A stretch of DNA of 64,000 nucleotides from Candidatus Cryptobacteroides merdavium (GTDB taxonomy: Bacteria; Bacteroidota; Bacteroidia; Bacteroidales; UBA932), in NCBI GenBank assembly GCA_017694755.1, contig JADIMO010000087.1:1-64000 (forward strand). The letters are read 5' to 3'. Position 1 is the first letter of the stretch; each line of letters starts with the position of its first letter. The notes under the pieces are model-generated. The model was not told where the DNA came from and did not search any database. It saw nothing but the letters and a program-made list of their open reading frames with translations. Of the stretch, positions 25,697 through 35,526 are shown piece after piece. A program made the position numbers and the translations under genes.

Positions 25697-26692
25697 ATGA
25701 GTTTTTTGACCAATGACAAACTGACCATTGTCGGCGCAGCCGGAATGATCGGTTCAAATATGGCCCAGACGGCCATGATGATGAGGCTTACGCCTAATCT
25801 CTGTCTATATGACCCGTACGGGGCAGGTCTTGAGGGCGTGGCAGAGGAGATGTACCACTGTGCATTTGAAGGAGCCAACATCACTTACACCACAGACATG
25901 AAGGAGGCTCTTACAGGTGCAAAATATGTGATTTCATCAGGCGGAGCTCCGCGCAAGCAGGGAATGACCCGCGAGGATCTTCTCAAAGGCAACTGCGAGA
26001 TCGCCGAGCAGCTCGGAAAGGACCTCAAGGCATATTGTCCGGATGTGAAGCATGTGGTGATCATCTTCAACCCTGCTGACCTCACAGGTCTCGTGACACT
26101 TCTCCATTCAGGCCTTAAGCCTTCTCAGGTCACTACCCTTGCGGCTCTCGACTCCACCCGTCTCCAGAGTGCCCTCGCACAGGAGTTCGGTGTACAGCAG
26201 AGCACTGTGAAGAACTGCCACACCTACGGCGGGCACGGCGAGCAGATGGCAGTCTTCGCTTCCAAGGTGACTGTAGACGGCAAGCCTTTCTCCGAACTGC
26301 TCGGCACCAAGCTTCCTCTCGTAAGATGGGAAGAGATCAAGGGCAATGTGATCCAGGGCGGAAAGAGGATCATTGAGCTCCGCGGCCGCTCTTCATTCCA
26401 GAGCCCGGCATATGTTTCAGTTGAAATGATAGCTGCGGCAATGGGCGGAAAGAAGTTCGAATGGCCTGCAGGATGTTATGTGAATACAGAGAAATATCAC
26501 AATGTGATGATGGCCATGCCTACGGTAATCGACGAGACAGGAGTCCACTATGGTGAAATCGAGGGTACTGCAGAAGAAATGGCTGCCCTTGACGCATCCT
26601 ACGCACACCTTTGCGCAATGCGTGACGAGATCATCGGCCTCGGCATCATCCCGCCTGTGGCAGAATGGAAGACAGTCAATCCTAATCTCTGA
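25697..26692 (+). CDS. mdh: Malate dehydrogenase
   Basis: NAD-dependent malate/oxaloacetate interconversion, 331 residues, lactate/malate dehydrogenase family as found in Bacteroidales. The nucleotide-binding glycine motif is GAAGMIGS (12-19). Substrate/catalytic blocks are visible: NPADL, DSTRLQ, and the catalytic His in CHTYGGHGEQM (about 175-185). In anaerobic Bacteroidota it works in the reductive branch to fumarate and succinate. Codon usage is strongly biased (GCC, CTC, AAG, CGC), hinting at high expression. Confidence 0.94.
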   Translation: MSFLTNDKLTIVGAAGMIGSNMAQTAMMMRLTPNLCLYDPYGAGLEGVAEEMYHCAFEGANITYTTDMKEALTGAKYVISSGGAPRKQGMTREDLLKGNCEIAEQLGKDLKAYCPDVKHVVIIFNPADLTGLVTLLHSGLKPSQVTTLAALDSTRLQSALAQEFGVQQSTVKNCHTYGGHGEQMAVFASKVTVDGKPFSELLGTKLPLVRWEEIKGNVIQGGKRIIELRGRSSFQSPAYVSVEMIAAAMGGKKFEWPAGCYVNTEKYHNVMMAMPTVIDETGVHYGEIEGTAEEMAALDASYAHLCAMRDEIIGLGIIPPVAEWKTVNPNL

Positions 26693-26816
26693 GACATGTT
26701 GTGCGCCGCATCCTTTCCGCCAAGGTAAGGATTTCATGATAAATCAGTTGTGGAATTCTATACTTATCTATAAGTCTATAAGGAAAGGGACCTTGCATGC
26801 ATCTGAGAACATATCG

Positions 26817-26856
26817 GAGGGTGAACCGGAAATTTCGTGGTTCACCCTCTTCTGTT
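26817..26856 (+). terminator. Terminator downstream of mdh
   Basis: GAGGGTGAACC (26817-26827) and GGTTCACCCTC (26839-26849) form a perfect 11-bp stem followed by TTCTGTTTG. It is 124 nt after the mdh stop. The remaining part of 26693-27113 holds a direct repeat GGCTGGCCGGA at 26863 and 26884 and no gene that I can support. Confidence 0.7.
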
Positions 26857-27113
26857 TGTGCAGGCTGGCCGGATGTCTGTACGGGCTGGCCGGACCTGTT
26901 CCGGAGTCCCCGTACCACGTAAGGAAAAATCATTGTCCGGGCACTTCGTCTGCATTCCGTTTCGCATATCCATTTTCCGGTATGGTCATCAAATAATTTT
27001 CAGAATCAGGAAAAAATAAGTAGATTTGTCCGTCTGTGCAAAGGTTTTGCGCTGACTCCCGGAATTTGCCCGGGGCAATGTCTCCCGGGTGCAATAAAAT
27101 ATTATATACAGCA

Positions 27114-27959
27114 ATGGCTAATATTGATGAATTGCAAAGGATCTCTTCCCAGGTGAGAAGGGACATCATCCGTATGGTGACATCTGCCGGTTCCGGACAT
27201 CCCGGCGGCTCCATGAGCAGTGCCGATTTTCTGACGGCCTTGTATTTCAATGTCATGAATCATGACCCGGCTTCATGGACCCGTGAAGGCAAGGGTCAGG
27301 ACATCTTCATCCTTTCCGCCGGTCACCTGACACCGGTGTATTATTCACTCCTTGCAAGGTGCGGCTATTTTGATGTTTCCGAGCTGGGGACATTCAGGAA
27401 GCTCGGCACCAGGCTTCAGGGACATCCGAGTGTGGACAGCGGGGTCCCGGGCATATTCCAGGCGTCCGGCTCACTTGGCCAGGGGCTTTCTGCCGCCGCC
27501 GGGGCAGCTCTCGGAAAGAAACTTGACGGAGACTGCAACCGTGTGTATGTCCTGCTTGGAGACGGTGAGTGTGAAGAGGGGCAGATCTGGGAGGCGGCAA
27601 TGTTCTGCGCACATCACAAGATTGACAATCTCGTGGCCATTACTGACTGGAACAGGCAGCAGATTGACGGCCGTGTTGAAAATGTGGCCGGACTGGTGAA
27701 CCTGAAAGGCAAATGGGAGGCTTTCGGCTGGGAGGTCCTGGAGTGTGACGGCCATGACTTTGCAGAAATCCTTGATGCCTATGCCGAGGCAGGGAAGCTG
27801 TGCGGCAAGGGCAAGCCGGTGATGATACTCATGAAGACGGAGATGGGCAAAGGAGTGGATTTCATGGAAGGCACTCACAAATGGCATGGGAAAGCCACTG
27901 ACCCGGAGCAGTGCGAAAAGGCGCTTTCACAGCTTGAGGAAACTCTCGGAGACTATTAA
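27114..27959 (+). CDS. Transketolase, N-terminal subunit
   Basis: First half of a split transketolase, 281 residues from ATG 27114. It holds the thiamine-diphosphate domain: SGHPGGSMSSADFLTALY (about 24-41), GHLTPVYYSL, GSLGQGLSAAAG, and the GDGECEEGQIWEA...NRQQIDG ThDP/Mg motif (GDG-x-N equivalent, about 148-185). A longer frame from 27036 includes non-conserved residues, so I use the ATG at MANIDELQR. It is followed after 19 nt by the partner subunit. Confidence 0.94.
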   Translation: MANIDELQRISSQVRRDIIRMVTSAGSGHPGGSMSSADFLTALYFNVMNHDPASWTREGKGQDIFILSAGHLTPVYYSLLARCGYFDVSELGTFRKLGTRLQGHPSVDSGVPGIFQASGSLGQGLSAAAGAALGKKLDGDCNRVYVLLGDGECEEGQIWEAAMFCAHHKIDNLVAITDWNRQQIDGRVENVAGLVNLKGKWEAFGWEVLECDGHDFAEILDAYAEAGKLCGKGKPVMILMKTEMGKGVDFMEGTHKWHGKATDPEQCEKALSQLEETLGDY

Positions 27960-27978
27960 TCTGATAAAGGCAAGGGAT

Positions 27979-28932
27979 ATGAAACAATATGTCAATACAG
28001 GCAACAAGGATACAAGAAGCGGTTTCGGAGCCGGACTTCATGAGGCAGGAAAGGCGGATGCAAGGATTATGGCCTTGACTGCGGACCTTGAAGGCTCTTT
28101 GAAGATGAGTGATTTTGCCAAGGAATTTCCGGAGAGGTTCATCCAGTGCGGTATTGCCGAGGCAAATATGATAGGCGTGGCTGCCGGTCTTGCTGTCACT
28201 GGAAAGATCCCGTTCGTGGGTTCGTTTGCCGAGTTCGTCACAGGCCGTGTCTATGACCAGATAAGGCAGGAAGTCGCATACGGGCGGACAAATGTAAAGA
28301 TAGCTGCCTCACATGCAGGTATTACTCTCGGTGAGGACGGAGCGACCCATCAGACCATGGAGGACATTGCCCTGATGCGTGCTCTTCCCGGTATGGTGGT
28401 CATCAATCCGTGCGACTACAATCAGACGAAGGCTGCCACCATTGCTGCGGCGAAGTATGACGGTCCGGTCTATCTGCGGTTCGGCCGTCCGGGCGTTCCG
28501 AATTTCACTCCTGCGGATGCCGGGTTTGAAATAGGCAAGGCCATAGTGATGAATGAAGGTACTGATGCCACAGTCTTTGCCACAGGTCATCTCGTATGGG
28601 AGGCGATACAGGCTGCCGCCCTTCTTGAAGCCGAAGGCATTTCCCTTGAGGTTGTGGACATTGCCACTATAAAGCCTCTTGACGAGGCCGGTGTCCTGGC
28701 TTCGGTGAGGAAGACCGGGGCTGCCGTGTGTGCCGAGGAGCACAATTCTGCGGGCGGGCTTGGAGAGCTGATTGCCGGCGTGGTCGTGGAACATGAGCCT
28801 GTTCCGATGGAATTCATCAATGGTGGAGACCGGTTCGGACAGTCGGGTACTCCGGCTGGACTTATGGAGGCCTATGGACTTGATGCCGCACATATAGTCG
28901 GGGCCGTCAGGAAAGCCGTCGCACGGAAATAG
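27979..28932 (+). CDS. Transketolase, C-terminal subunit
   Basis: Second half of the split transketolase, 317 residues from ATG 27979. It contains the pyrimidine-binding domain (RFIQCGIAEANMIGVAAGLA with the catalytic Glu, about 48-67) and the C-terminal regulatory domain (GHLVWEAIQAAALLEAEGI, EEHNSAGGLGE). Together with the upstream gene it interconverts pentose and triose/hexose phosphates. Upstream in-frame extension would overlap the first subunit and is not needed. Confidence 0.94.
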   Translation: MKQYVNTGNKDTRSGFGAGLHEAGKADARIMALTADLEGSLKMSDFAKEFPERFIQCGIAEANMIGVAAGLAVTGKIPFVGSFAEFVTGRVYDQIRQEVAYGRTNVKIAASHAGITLGEDGATHQTMEDIALMRALPGMVVINPCDYNQTKAATIAAAKYDGPVYLRFGRPGVPNFTPADAGFEIGKAIVMNEGTDATVFATGHLVWEAIQAAALLEAEGISLEVVDIATIKPLDEAGVLASVRKTGAAVCAEEHNSAGGLGELIAGVVVEHEPVPMEFINGGDRFGQSGTPAGLMEAYGLDAAHIVGAVRKAVARK

Positions 28933-29097
28933 CGGACGGGGCCGCCAGGGCCGATGTCTGCGGCAGGGTTTCCTGTGTCTGGTATGCGGACCGGTATTGC
29001 CGGAAGACGATGCGGTGGAATATGTGGAAAGAGGGGTGACGATGAGTGGCGGCAGGAGATGATGTGGAGATAAGATTGGTGATGACGAGGAAACAAG

Positions 29098-29637
29098 ATG
29101 AGTGACGAGGAGATCATAGGTTTGTACCGCAGGGGCGAAAGGGAAAAGGCTTTCAATGAGATTGTGCGCAATTACAGTGAAAGGCTTTATTGGCATGTGC
29201 GCAGTTTTGCAGGCTCACATGATGATGCGGACGATATCCTTCAGGACATATTCATTAAGATATGGAACGCGCTTCCCCATTTCAGGGGGGAGGCGCGTCT
29301 TTTTACATGGCTATACCGCATTGCGACCAATGAGGTGCTCAATTTTCTGCGTAAAAGGAGGCTCAAGTATGTGCTGTCCTTCACTTCGGAGGAGAAGGCT
29401 TGGGTGGAGAGTCTGGAAGCCGACCCGTATTTCAACGGGGATGATGCGCAGAAGAAGCTGATGCTTGCAGTGGGCAGGCTTCCGGAGAAGCAGAGGCTTG
29501 TCTTTGTGATGAGATATTTTGAGGAAATGGAATATCAGGAGATTTCAGAGATACTGGATACTTCGGTCGGCTCCCTCAAGGCCTCATATCATCATGCGTA
29601 TATGAAAATAAAGAATGAAATTGAGGGTGGCTTTTAA
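29098..29637 (+). CDS. ECF RNA polymerase sigma factor
   Basis: Sigma-70 family, 179 residues. Region 2 (REKAFNEIVRNYSERLYWHVRSF, DADDILQDIFIKIWNAL, FTWLYRIATNEVLNFLRKR) and region 4 (LPEKQRLVFVMRYFEEMEYQEISEIL, SVGSLKASYHHAYMKIK) are complete. The next gene encodes a small membrane protein beginning KKSPFTVPEGYF, as usual for a Bacteroidales sigma/anti-sigma-like pair. No TAnnTTTG was found in the purine-rich gap 28933-29097, so read-through from transketolase is possible. Confidence 0.94.
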   Translation: MSDEEIIGLYRRGEREKAFNEIVRNYSERLYWHVRSFAGSHDDADDILQDIFIKIWNALPHFRGEARLFTWLYRIATNEVLNFLRKRRLKYVLSFTSEEKAWVESLEADPYFNGDDAQKKLMLAVGRLPEKQRLVFVMRYFEEMEYQEISEILDTSVGSLKASYHHAYMKIKNEIEGGF

Positions 29638-29690
29638 CTTTTCATGATTTCTGTGTCTAATATAAGTGTCGGCAAAAAAACAAATGTTGC

Positions 29691-30101
29691 ATGAAAAAGT
29701 CACCGTTTACAGTTCCGGAAGGATATTTTGAAGACTTTGCAGGAAAGATGCGTCCGTGGGAGACGGCAGCCGGGCAAAGGGGATCTGTTGCGCGCAGGGT
29801 CCTCCGTGTCTGTGCTGTTGCGTCTGCGGCTGCAGTCATTGTTGCCGGGGTCTTGCTGTCGCCGGAACTTGTCCGTGACGAAGACATGGATATGGAGGAT
29901 TCTTATTTCGGCTTCCTGTATTCCGACCTCGTTTCCGAGGCTGACCCGGAATTGCTGTTCATTCCAGGAGAAGACCTGCAGGAGGATGCCGGATCTGATT
30001 CCGTAATTACGGAAGATGACATAGTTGAATATCTGATCACTTCCGGAACCTCCATAGAAGAGACATTGCAGCTCCTTGCTGCCGGCGAATCAGGACAGTA
30101 A
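29691..30101 (+). CDS. Small single-pass membrane protein, probable sigma-linked regulator
   Basis: A 136-residue protein opening with KKSPFTVPEGYFEDF, a motif shared by small proteins encoded after ECF sigma factors in Bacteroidales. One membrane helix is at about residues 39-58 (VCAVASAAAVIVAGVLL), followed by a very acidic periplasmic tail. Sequence and position suggest an anti-sigma-like function, but no zinc-binding anti-sigma motif is seen. Confidence 0.75.
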   Translation: MKKSPFTVPEGYFEDFAGKMRPWETAAGQRGSVARRVLRVCAVASAAAVIVAGVLLSPELVRDEDMDMEDSYFGFLYSDLVSEADPELLFIPGEDLQEDAGSDSVITEDDIVEYLITSGTSIEETLQLLAAGESGQ

Positions 30102-30122
30102 ATAGTATCAAAGTTATCACTC

Positions 30123-30605
30123 ATGAAAAGATTCTTGTTTTCAGCAGCCGTGCTGCTTGTTGCATTTGTATCTGTAAATGCCCAGCCACACAAGAGATGC
30201 GAGGACTGGAGAGACCGTTTCAGGAGCGAAAGGGTCGCATTCCTGACAGCGGAGATGGACATCACTCCTGCGGAGGCGGAGAAATTCTGGCCGGTATACA
30301 ACCAGCTTCAGGAAGAAAGGGATAAGGCCCAGAAAGAAGTAATGGATGCATACAGGGAACTTGAGACTGCAGTTGCAGAGGGCAAGACAGGGAAGGAAAT
30401 GGCCTCTGCCCTCGACCGTTACCGCGATGCCGTCAAAAAACGTCATGAAATCAGCGATGCCACCTGCGACAGGCTGAAGAAGGTGCTGCCCGTTGAAAAG
30501 GTGGCGAAATATTATGTTTCTGAAGAAAAATTCCGCAGGGAACAGATACACCGGCTCCATCGCAACGACCATTGTGGTCCGGAACGGCCTGATCCAGTCA
30601 GATGA
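30123..30605 (+). CDS. Spy/CpxP-like periplasmic protein
   Basis: A 160-residue exported protein. Signal peptide MKRFLFSAAVLLVAFVSVNAQ, then a highly charged helical body with FLTAEMDITPAEAEKFWPVY (an LTxxQ-like segment) and long helices RDKAQKEVMDAYRELETA. This arrangement is typical of Bacteroidota Spy-like proteins found behind ECF sigma factors. It lies 21 nt after the small membrane protein and likely forms an operon of three. A chaperone-like periplasmic role is inference. Confidence 0.82.
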   Translation: MKRFLFSAAVLLVAFVSVNAQPHKRCEDWRDRFRSERVAFLTAEMDITPAEAEKFWPVYNQLQEERDKAQKEVMDAYRELETAVAEGKTGKEMASALDRYRDAVKKRHEISDATCDRLKKVLPVEKVAKYYVSEEKFRREQIHRLHRNDHCGPERPDPVR

Positions 30606-30704
30606 CAGGCATGTGCTGTCATTCAGAAACAGTCTGTTGGCGAACTCTCTTGTATGTGACATTTGCCGGAGGCTGTCCGGGAATTGACAGGAAAACCGTA
30701 ACAG

Positions 30705-31568
30705 TCAGAAATTGACCAGAAAATCAGAAAGGAGGGACTTGTACTCAGGAGTATAGGCCCCTCCATCCTGTATTGTCAGCATGTCTTCTGCCATGTCTGC
30801 CGTGCGGTATCGCAGAAATTCTGCCACCGTCCTTCCCGGTGCTTTCCTGTGCACGGTCCTTATGTGCAACAGCCTTGATGCATAGAGCCCTTTCATTGCG
30901 GCATGGCGTATCAGGTTTCTTTCCTGATCAGACGGCAGGATGAGTGCAAGCCTCCCGTCTTCAGACAGGAACTTTTCTGCAAAATCCGTGATGTCCTGCC
31001 ATGACATCGAACCGGAATGTCTTGCATTGCACCTTCTCATGTCGGGAGCTTTCAGGTCTCCCGTATAGTATGGAGGGTTGGAGCAGATGAGGCAGAACCT
31101 CGTTTCCGGAGTGAGGACTGCGGCATATTCATCAAGCGACAGGTGTGCAGCTTTCAGATGCCCGCTCCATTCCGTACGGCTGAAATTCCAGGCTGCCTCT
31201 TCAGCCGAATCTTTGTCTATGTCTATTCCGGTGATCATGAAGCCGATATTGCCTGCGATGCCGGTATCGGCACCGGAGCGGCAGTCTTTCTCGTCTCCGT
31301 CTGTCCCGTTGAATCTGTCTTGTCCGGTCTGTAGGGCGGTGTCTTTCCCCTTCAGGATGTCCGATATTCTTTGGGCTGCCATCAGAGCTATCGTTCCTGT
31401 TCCTGTGCCGATGTCGAGGATATGCCTTTCATCTCCGGTGATGGTCATGGCCGCCCCGAGGATCACCCCGTCAGTGTTGACCTTCATCGCGGATCGTTCG
31501 TTCCGGACCGAGAACCTTTTGAACCTGAATTCCCCTGGTTCATGTCTTGTTCCTGTCTTCGTTACCAT
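30705..31568 (-). CDS. trmN6: tRNA1(Val) (adenine37-N6)-methyltransferase
   Basis: SAM-dependent N6-adenine methyltransferase of the YfiC/TrmN6 family, 287 residues. N-terminal FRFKRFSVRNERSAMKVNTDGVILGA, SAM motif I ILDIGTGTGTIALMAAQR, motif II acidic loop GIDIDKDSAEEA and the catalytic NPPYY (about 167-171) are visible. A Gly/Asp-rich insertion of about 35 residues separates motif I from motif II (LKGKDTALQTGQDRFNG), which makes it longer than the usual 240 residues. It lies 8 nt after lolD and shares its transcript. Confidence 0.9.
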   Translation of the reverse strand: MVTKTGTRHEPGEFRFKRFSVRNERSAMKVNTDGVILGAAMTITGDERHILDIGTGTGTIALMAAQRISDILKGKDTALQTGQDRFNGTDGDEKDCRSGADTGIAGNIGFMITGIDIDKDSAEEAAWNFSRTEWSGHLKAAHLSLDEYAAVLTPETRFCLICSNPPYYTGDLKAPDMRRCNARHSGSMSWQDITDFAEKFLSEDGRLALILPSDQERNLIRHAAMKGLYASRLLHIRTVHRKAPGRTVAEFLRYRTADMAEDMLTIQDGGAYTPEYKSLLSDFLVNF

Positions 31569-31576
31569 CAGCCGCC

Positions 31577-32242
31577 TTATTCTCTTGTTTCAGAAAGAAA
31601 AAGTCCGTCCTGCATGTAAAGAGAACGGTCGCACATGGCTGCAAGGTCAGGGTCGTGGGTCACTATTATTATTGTCTGCCCGTATTTGTCCCTCAGGGAA
31701 AAGAAAAGCTTGTGAAGTTCTTCCTTGGTGCGGCTGTCGAGATTGCCGGAAGGCTCGTCTGCGAACAGAACCGAAGGCTTGTTTACAAGTGCCCTTGCAA
31801 TCGCCACCCTCTGCTGTTCTCCTCCTGACAGTTCCGATGGCTTATGGGACATCCTCTCCGACAGTCCGAGGTCTTCTAGTAGTGTCTCTGCTGCTTCCTT
31901 GGCTTCTTTCTCCGGTCTTTCTGCAATCAGAGCCGGTATCATCACGTTTTCAAGGGAAGTGAATTCCGGCAGCAGATGATGGAACTGGAATACGAATCCT
32001 ATCTTCCTGTTGCGGAATTCCGAGAGCCTGCTGCTGTTGAGTTTCAGGACATCTGTCCCGTCTATGGTGAGTGTGCCGGAATCAGGCCGCGACAGTGTAC
32101 CGAGTATCTGCAGCAGTGTTGATTTTCCCGCCCCCGATGCTCCCATTATGGAAACGACCTCTGATCGTTTTGCGCAGAAATCCAGTCCTTTAAGTACTTC
32201 GAGATTCCCGAATGACTTTCTTATTCCGTGAGCTTCTATCAT
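31577..32242 (-). CDS. lolD: Lipoprotein-release ABC transporter ATPase
   Basis: ATPase of the LolCDE-type system that extracts lipoproteins from the inner membrane, 221 residues. Walker [10 protein letters not shown] (about 36-44), Q-loop [12 protein letters not shown], signature LSGGEQQR, Walker [13 protein letters not shown] and H-loop IVTHDPDLA are present. LolC/E permeases are not adjacent. MacB-type ATPases share these motifs, but the Q-loop HHLLPEFT favours LolD. It is transcribed from a CTCTCGG cassette promoter. Confidence 0.9.
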   Translation of the reverse strand: MIEAHGIRKSFGNLEVLKGLDFCAKRSEVVSIMGASGAGKSTLLQILGTLSRPDSGTLTIDGTDVLKLNSSRLSEFRNRKIGFVFQFHHLLPEFTSLENVMIPALIAERPEKEAKEAAETLLEDLGLSERMSHKPSELSGGEQQRVAIARALVNKPSVLFADEPSGNLDSRTKEELHKLFFSLRDKYGQTIIIVTHDPDLAAMCDRSLYMQDGLFLSETRE

Positions 32243-32304
32243 CTTTTTCTCTATTTGTCTTCACCGTTCCCGACCTCTTGGCGTCACACTTTAGTGGTGC
32301 AGGG

Positions 32305-32359
32305 CAAATATACGCAGAAGCCGAGAGCAATGCAAACTTGTTTGCAATTGCCGAGGCGC
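32305..32359 (-). promoter_or_regulatory. CTCTCGG-spacer promoter cassette, copy B
   Basis: Minus strand: -33 TTTG (complement of 32333-32336), 20-bp spacer with GCTCTCGG (complement of 32321-32328), -7 TATATTTG (32305-32312). The dyad GCAAA-CTTG-TTTGC is at 32332-32345, and GCCGAGGCGC at 32350-32359. It drives lolD-trmN6. The rest of 32243-32565 holds no gene that I can support. Confidence 0.78.
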
Positions 32360-32565
32360 AACAGTATAAAAGTCAGTCACGGGAACGGGCAAACATTACC
32401 GGGACAATGAGTCCATGAACATTTACGCAGATGTCATAGCCGAAGCCACTTGGCTTTCTGAAGCCGAAATAAACCTGTTGTAATCCTGAAAGCTGGGTGT
32501 ATAACGGATTTTTGTTCTGAACAGGCATAAAAGTGTTTGTTCAAAACATTTTTTTCTCAATTTTT

Positions 32566-32596
32566 TTTGCTTTTTGGAAAAAACAGTGTATCTTTG
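32566..32596 (+). promoter_or_regulatory. Promoter of tRNA-Pro
   Basis: TTTG (32566-32569), a 19-bp spacer and TATCTTTG (32589-32596). Start is expected about 40 nt before the tRNA 5' end. Confidence 0.65.
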
Positions 32597-32646
32597 CAGT
32601 CCAATTCAGAAAGATTGCGGCAGTGAGGCAGAGGAATTGGAAAAAT

Positions 32647-32720
32647 CGGGGTGTGGCGCAGTTGGCTAGCGCATCTGGTTTGGGACCAGAGGGTCCTGTG
32701 TTCGAGTCACAGTACCCCGA
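32647..32720 (+). tRNA. tRNA-Pro(TGG)
   Basis: A 74-nt cloverleaf: acceptor CGGGGTG pairs with TACCCCG. The anticodon stem TCTGG/CCAGA holds loop TTTGGGA, giving anticodon TGG (proline, CCA codons). The T arm is CTGTG TTCGAGT CACAG. The discriminator base is A and CCA is not encoded. Confidence 0.97.
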
Positions 32721-32721
32721 C

Positions 32722-32763
32722 AAAGCGACGGAGACAGAATCATCTGCCTCCGTCGCTTTTTTA
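32722..32763 (+). terminator. Terminator after tRNA-Pro
   Basis: AAAGCGACGGAG (32722-32733) pairs with CTCCGTCGCTTT (32748-32759) and a T-run continues after it. Confidence 0.85.
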
Positions 32764-32812
32764 TATCCACCTGATTTTTATATCTCCCTGGCAACAAGTC
32801 GATTTTTTGGAG

Positions 32813-32820
32813 TATATTTG
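32813..32820 (+). promoter_or_regulatory. -7 element for lepA
   Basis: TATATTTG 52 nt before the lepA ATG. Downstream, GGACTGC (32832-32838) and GCAGTCC (32844-32850) form a 7-bp hairpin in the leader. Confidence 0.5.
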
Positions 32821-32872
32821 CAAATTGTGGAGGACTGCGGAAGGCAGTCCGGAAGGATTCATATTTTTTCAT

Positions 32873-34660
32873 ATGAAGAACATAAGGAATTTTTGCATAA
32901 TAGCGCATATTGACCACGGGAAAAGCACGCTGGCAGACAGGATGTTGGAGATAACAAACACGCTCAGCAGCCGTGACATGGAGGCGCAGGTCCTTGATTC
33001 GATGGACCTTGAAAAGGAAAAGGGAATCACCATAAAGAGCCATGCCATCCAGATGGAATATGTCCATGGAGGCGAGAAGTTCGTGTTGAACCTGATCGAC
33101 ACTCCGGGGCATGTGGATTTCTCGTATGAGGTATCAAGGGCGATTGCATCATGTGAAGGGGCGCTTCTGGTGGTGGATGCGACTCAGGGAATTCAGGCGC
33201 AGACGATTTCCAACCTTTATCTTGCAATAGAGCATAATCTGGAAATAATACCGGTTCTGAACAAGATTGACATGGACGCTGCCATGCCTGATGTGGTGAC
33301 GGACCAGGTGGTGGACCTTCTCGGCTGCAAGCCTGAGGATGTGCTGCGGGCTTCCGGCAAGACCGGGGAGGGCGTCAGGGAGATTCTGGATGCCATAGTG
33401 GAGAGGGTTCCGGCTCCGGAAGGCGATCCGCAAGCTCCGCTTCAGGCACTCATCTTTGATTCTGTGTTCAATTCCTTCAGGGGCATCATTGCCTATTTCA
33501 AGGTGAAGAACGGGTCCGTGAAGAAAGGCGACAAGGTGAAGTTCTTCAATACCGGAAAGGAATATGAGGCCGATGAGGTCGGAGTGCTGAAGATGAAACT
33601 CTGTCCTCAGGACGAGATCCCTTGCGGAAGCGTAGGATATATCATTTCAGGAATAAAGACAGCCTCGGAAGTAAAGGTGGGAGATACAGTCACACATGTG
33701 GACAGACCGTGCGCGGAGGCGATTGCCGGATTCGAAGAGGTGAAGCCGATGCTTTTTGCGGGTGTGTACCCGGTGGAGACGGACCAGTATGAGGAACTGA
33801 GGTCTTCGCTGGAGAAGCTGCAGCTGAACGATGCATCCCTTGTCTTCGAGCCTGAGTCTTCTCTTGCACTCGGATTCGGATTCAGGTGCGGCTTTCTCGG
33901 GCTTCTGCATCTGGAGATAGTGCAGGAAAGGCTTTTCAGGGAGTTCGGGATGGATGTCGTCACTACCGTGCCGAATGTTTCATATAAGGTATATACGACC
34001 CAGGGCGATGTGGTCGATGTGCACAATCCTTCCGGGCTTCCGGCACCGACTCTGATATCAAAGATAGAGGAGCCGTATATCCGTGCGCAGGTGATTTCCA
34101 AGGCGGAATTCTACGGTCCGATCATGAAGCTTTGTCTCGACAAGAGGGGAGTGCTGATCAACCAGCATTACATCACTGCGGACAGGCTCGAACTTACATA
34201 CGAGATGCCGCTTTCGGAGATTGTCTTTGATTTCTATGACAAGCTTAAGTCCATATCGAAAGGATACGCCTCGTTTGACTATCATCTTATCGGATTCAGG
34301 GATGCAAGGCTGGTCAAGCTCGACATCCTGCTGAACGGGGAGCCTGCCGATGCACTTTCGAGCCTGATACATCAGGACCATGCTTATGATTTCGGAAGGA
34401 AGATCTGCGAAAAACTGAAGGAGCTGATTCCTAGACAGCAGTTTGACATAGCCATCCAGGCGGCGATTGGGTCGAAGATAATTGCGAGGGAGACTGTCAA
34501 GGCCGTCAGGAAGGATGTGACGGCAAAGTGCTACGGAGGTGATATCACCAGAAAGCGCAAGCTGCTTGAAAAACAGAAGCAGGGAAAGAAGAGGATGCGC
34601 CAGATAGGTACGGTGGAAGTGCCGCAGAGTGCATTCATGGCTGTTCTGAAACTTGATTGA
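32873..34660 (+). CDS. lepA: Elongation factor 4 (LepA)
   Basis: Ribosome-associated GTPase, 595 residues. The G1 motif [14 protein letters not shown], switch [14 protein letters not shown] (NKIDMDAA) and the C-terminal LepA-specific domain ([28 protein letters not shown]) are all intact. I begin at ATG 32873 because upstream in-frame residues translate the tRNA and its terminator. Start [19 protein letters not shown] is the family norm. It overlaps or abuts the glycosyltransferase start, suggesting one transcript. Confidence 0.97.
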   Translation: MKNIRNFCIIAHIDHGKSTLADRMLEITNTLSSRDMEAQVLDSMDLEKEKGITIKSHAIQMEYVHGGEKFVLNLIDTPGHVDFSYEVSRAIASCEGALLVVDATQGIQAQTISNLYLAIEHNLEIIPVLNKIDMDAAMPDVVTDQVVDLLGCKPEDVLRASGKTGEGVREILDAIVERVPAPEGDPQAPLQALIFDSVFNSFRGIIAYFKVKNGSVKKGDKVKFFNTGKEYEADEVGVLKMKLCPQDEIPCGSVGYIISGIKTASEVKVGDTVTHVDRPCAEAIAGFEEVKPMLFAGVYPVETDQYEELRSSLEKLQLNDASLVFEPESSLALGFGFRCGFLGLLHLEIVQERLFREFGMDVVTTVPNVSYKVYTTQGDVVDVHNPSGLPAPTLISKIEEPYIRAQVISKAEFYGPIMKLCLDKRGVLINQHYITADRLELTYEMPLSEIVFDFYDKLKSISKGYASFDYHLIGFRDARLVKLDILLNGEPADALSSLIHQDHAYDFGRKICEKLKELIPRQQFDIAIQAAIGSKIIARETVKAVRKDVTAKCYGGDITRKRKLLEKQKQGKKRMRQIGTVEVPQSAFMAVLKLD

Positions 34661-34665
34661 CGGAT

Positions 34666-35505
34666 ATGGAAGTCGCCGTGCTCATGTCCGTCTTCAACAG
34701 GAGGGAGAAGACCCTTGCCTGCCTGTCGGCCTGCTTTGCCCAGTTTGAGGTGATGAAGCCGGACAGGAAATATTCTTTTTCGGTTTATATGACTGAGGAC
34801 GGGTGTACGGACGGGACATCTGATACCGTGTCAAGCCTTTTCCCGTCTGTGCATATTATCCACGGGGACGGCACATTGTATTGGAACAGGGGAATGTGTG
34901 CAGCCTGGGAAGAAGCCGCCAAGTCAGATCCGGACTTCTACATCTGGCTGAATGACGATACAATGCTCAGGGAAGGTGCGCTTTCTGTCCTGCTGGAGAT
35001 TTCTGCAGCCCTCGGTCATAAGGCAATAGTGGCAGGTACTGCGGCAGGCTCGGACGGAAGCCTTACATACGGAGGGCGGACTTCCGGCGGAAAGATCATA
35101 GTCCCGGATAAGACTATTCCGGTCGGCTGTGATATCTTCAACGGCAATCTTGTCCTGGTTCCGCGTCATGTTTTCAAGAAGTTGGGCACCATGGATCCGG
35201 TTTTCAGCCACAGTTTCGGAGACTATGATTATGGTGTGCGGGCGGAAAAGGCAGGAATAACATCAGTAGTCGCTCCGGGCATTCTTGCATCCTGTGACAG
35301 GAATCCTGGGCTTCCGTCATGGCGGGATGCGTCCTTTTCCTTGAAACAGCGTTATGCTGCCCTGATGAGCCCGAAAGGGCGTCCTTTAAAGGAGCAGTTC
35401 ATCTATGACCTCAGGAGTGCCGGTCCGGTAAGGGCGGCGCTTCACTTTGTCACGTTGAACATGCGGGTGCTTTTCCCTGTGAGGAAGCGCCAGGAAAAGG
35501 GTTAG
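34666..35505 (+). CDS. Family 2 glycosyltransferase
   Basis: GT-A fold glycosyltransferase, 279 residues from ATG 34666. It has the nucleotide-binding start VAVLMSVFNRREKTLACL, acidic EDGCTDGT, the metal-binding NDD (YIWLNDDTML, about 86-95) and FNGNLVLVPRHVFKKLG. Similarity to rhamnosyl-type GT2 enzymes is my reading. Donor and acceptor are unknown. An in-frame TTG at 34657 overlapping the lepA stop is an alternative start. It begins 5 nt after lepA and ends before a strong terminator. Confidence 0.88.
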   Translation: MEVAVLMSVFNRREKTLACLSACFAQFEVMKPDRKYSFSVYMTEDGCTDGTSDTVSSLFPSVHIIHGDGTLYWNRGMCAAWEEAAKSDPDFYIWLNDDTMLREGALSVLLEISAALGHKAIVAGTAAGSDGSLTYGGRTSGGKIIVPDKTIPVGCDIFNGNLVLVPRHVFKKLGTMDPVFSHSFGDYDYGVRAEKAGITSVVAPGILASCDRNPGLPSWRDASFSLKQRYAALMSPKGRPLKEQFIYDLRSAGPVRAALHFVTLNMRVLFPVRKRQEKG

Positions 35506-35526
35506 GGCCAATGCCAATTCAAATGC

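Noticed and set aside
32415-32483. 22-codon frame MNIYADVIAEATWLSEAEINLL
   Set aside because: It looks helical and has an ATG, but there is no promoter or ribosome site of its own, and it is too short to support from one sequence.
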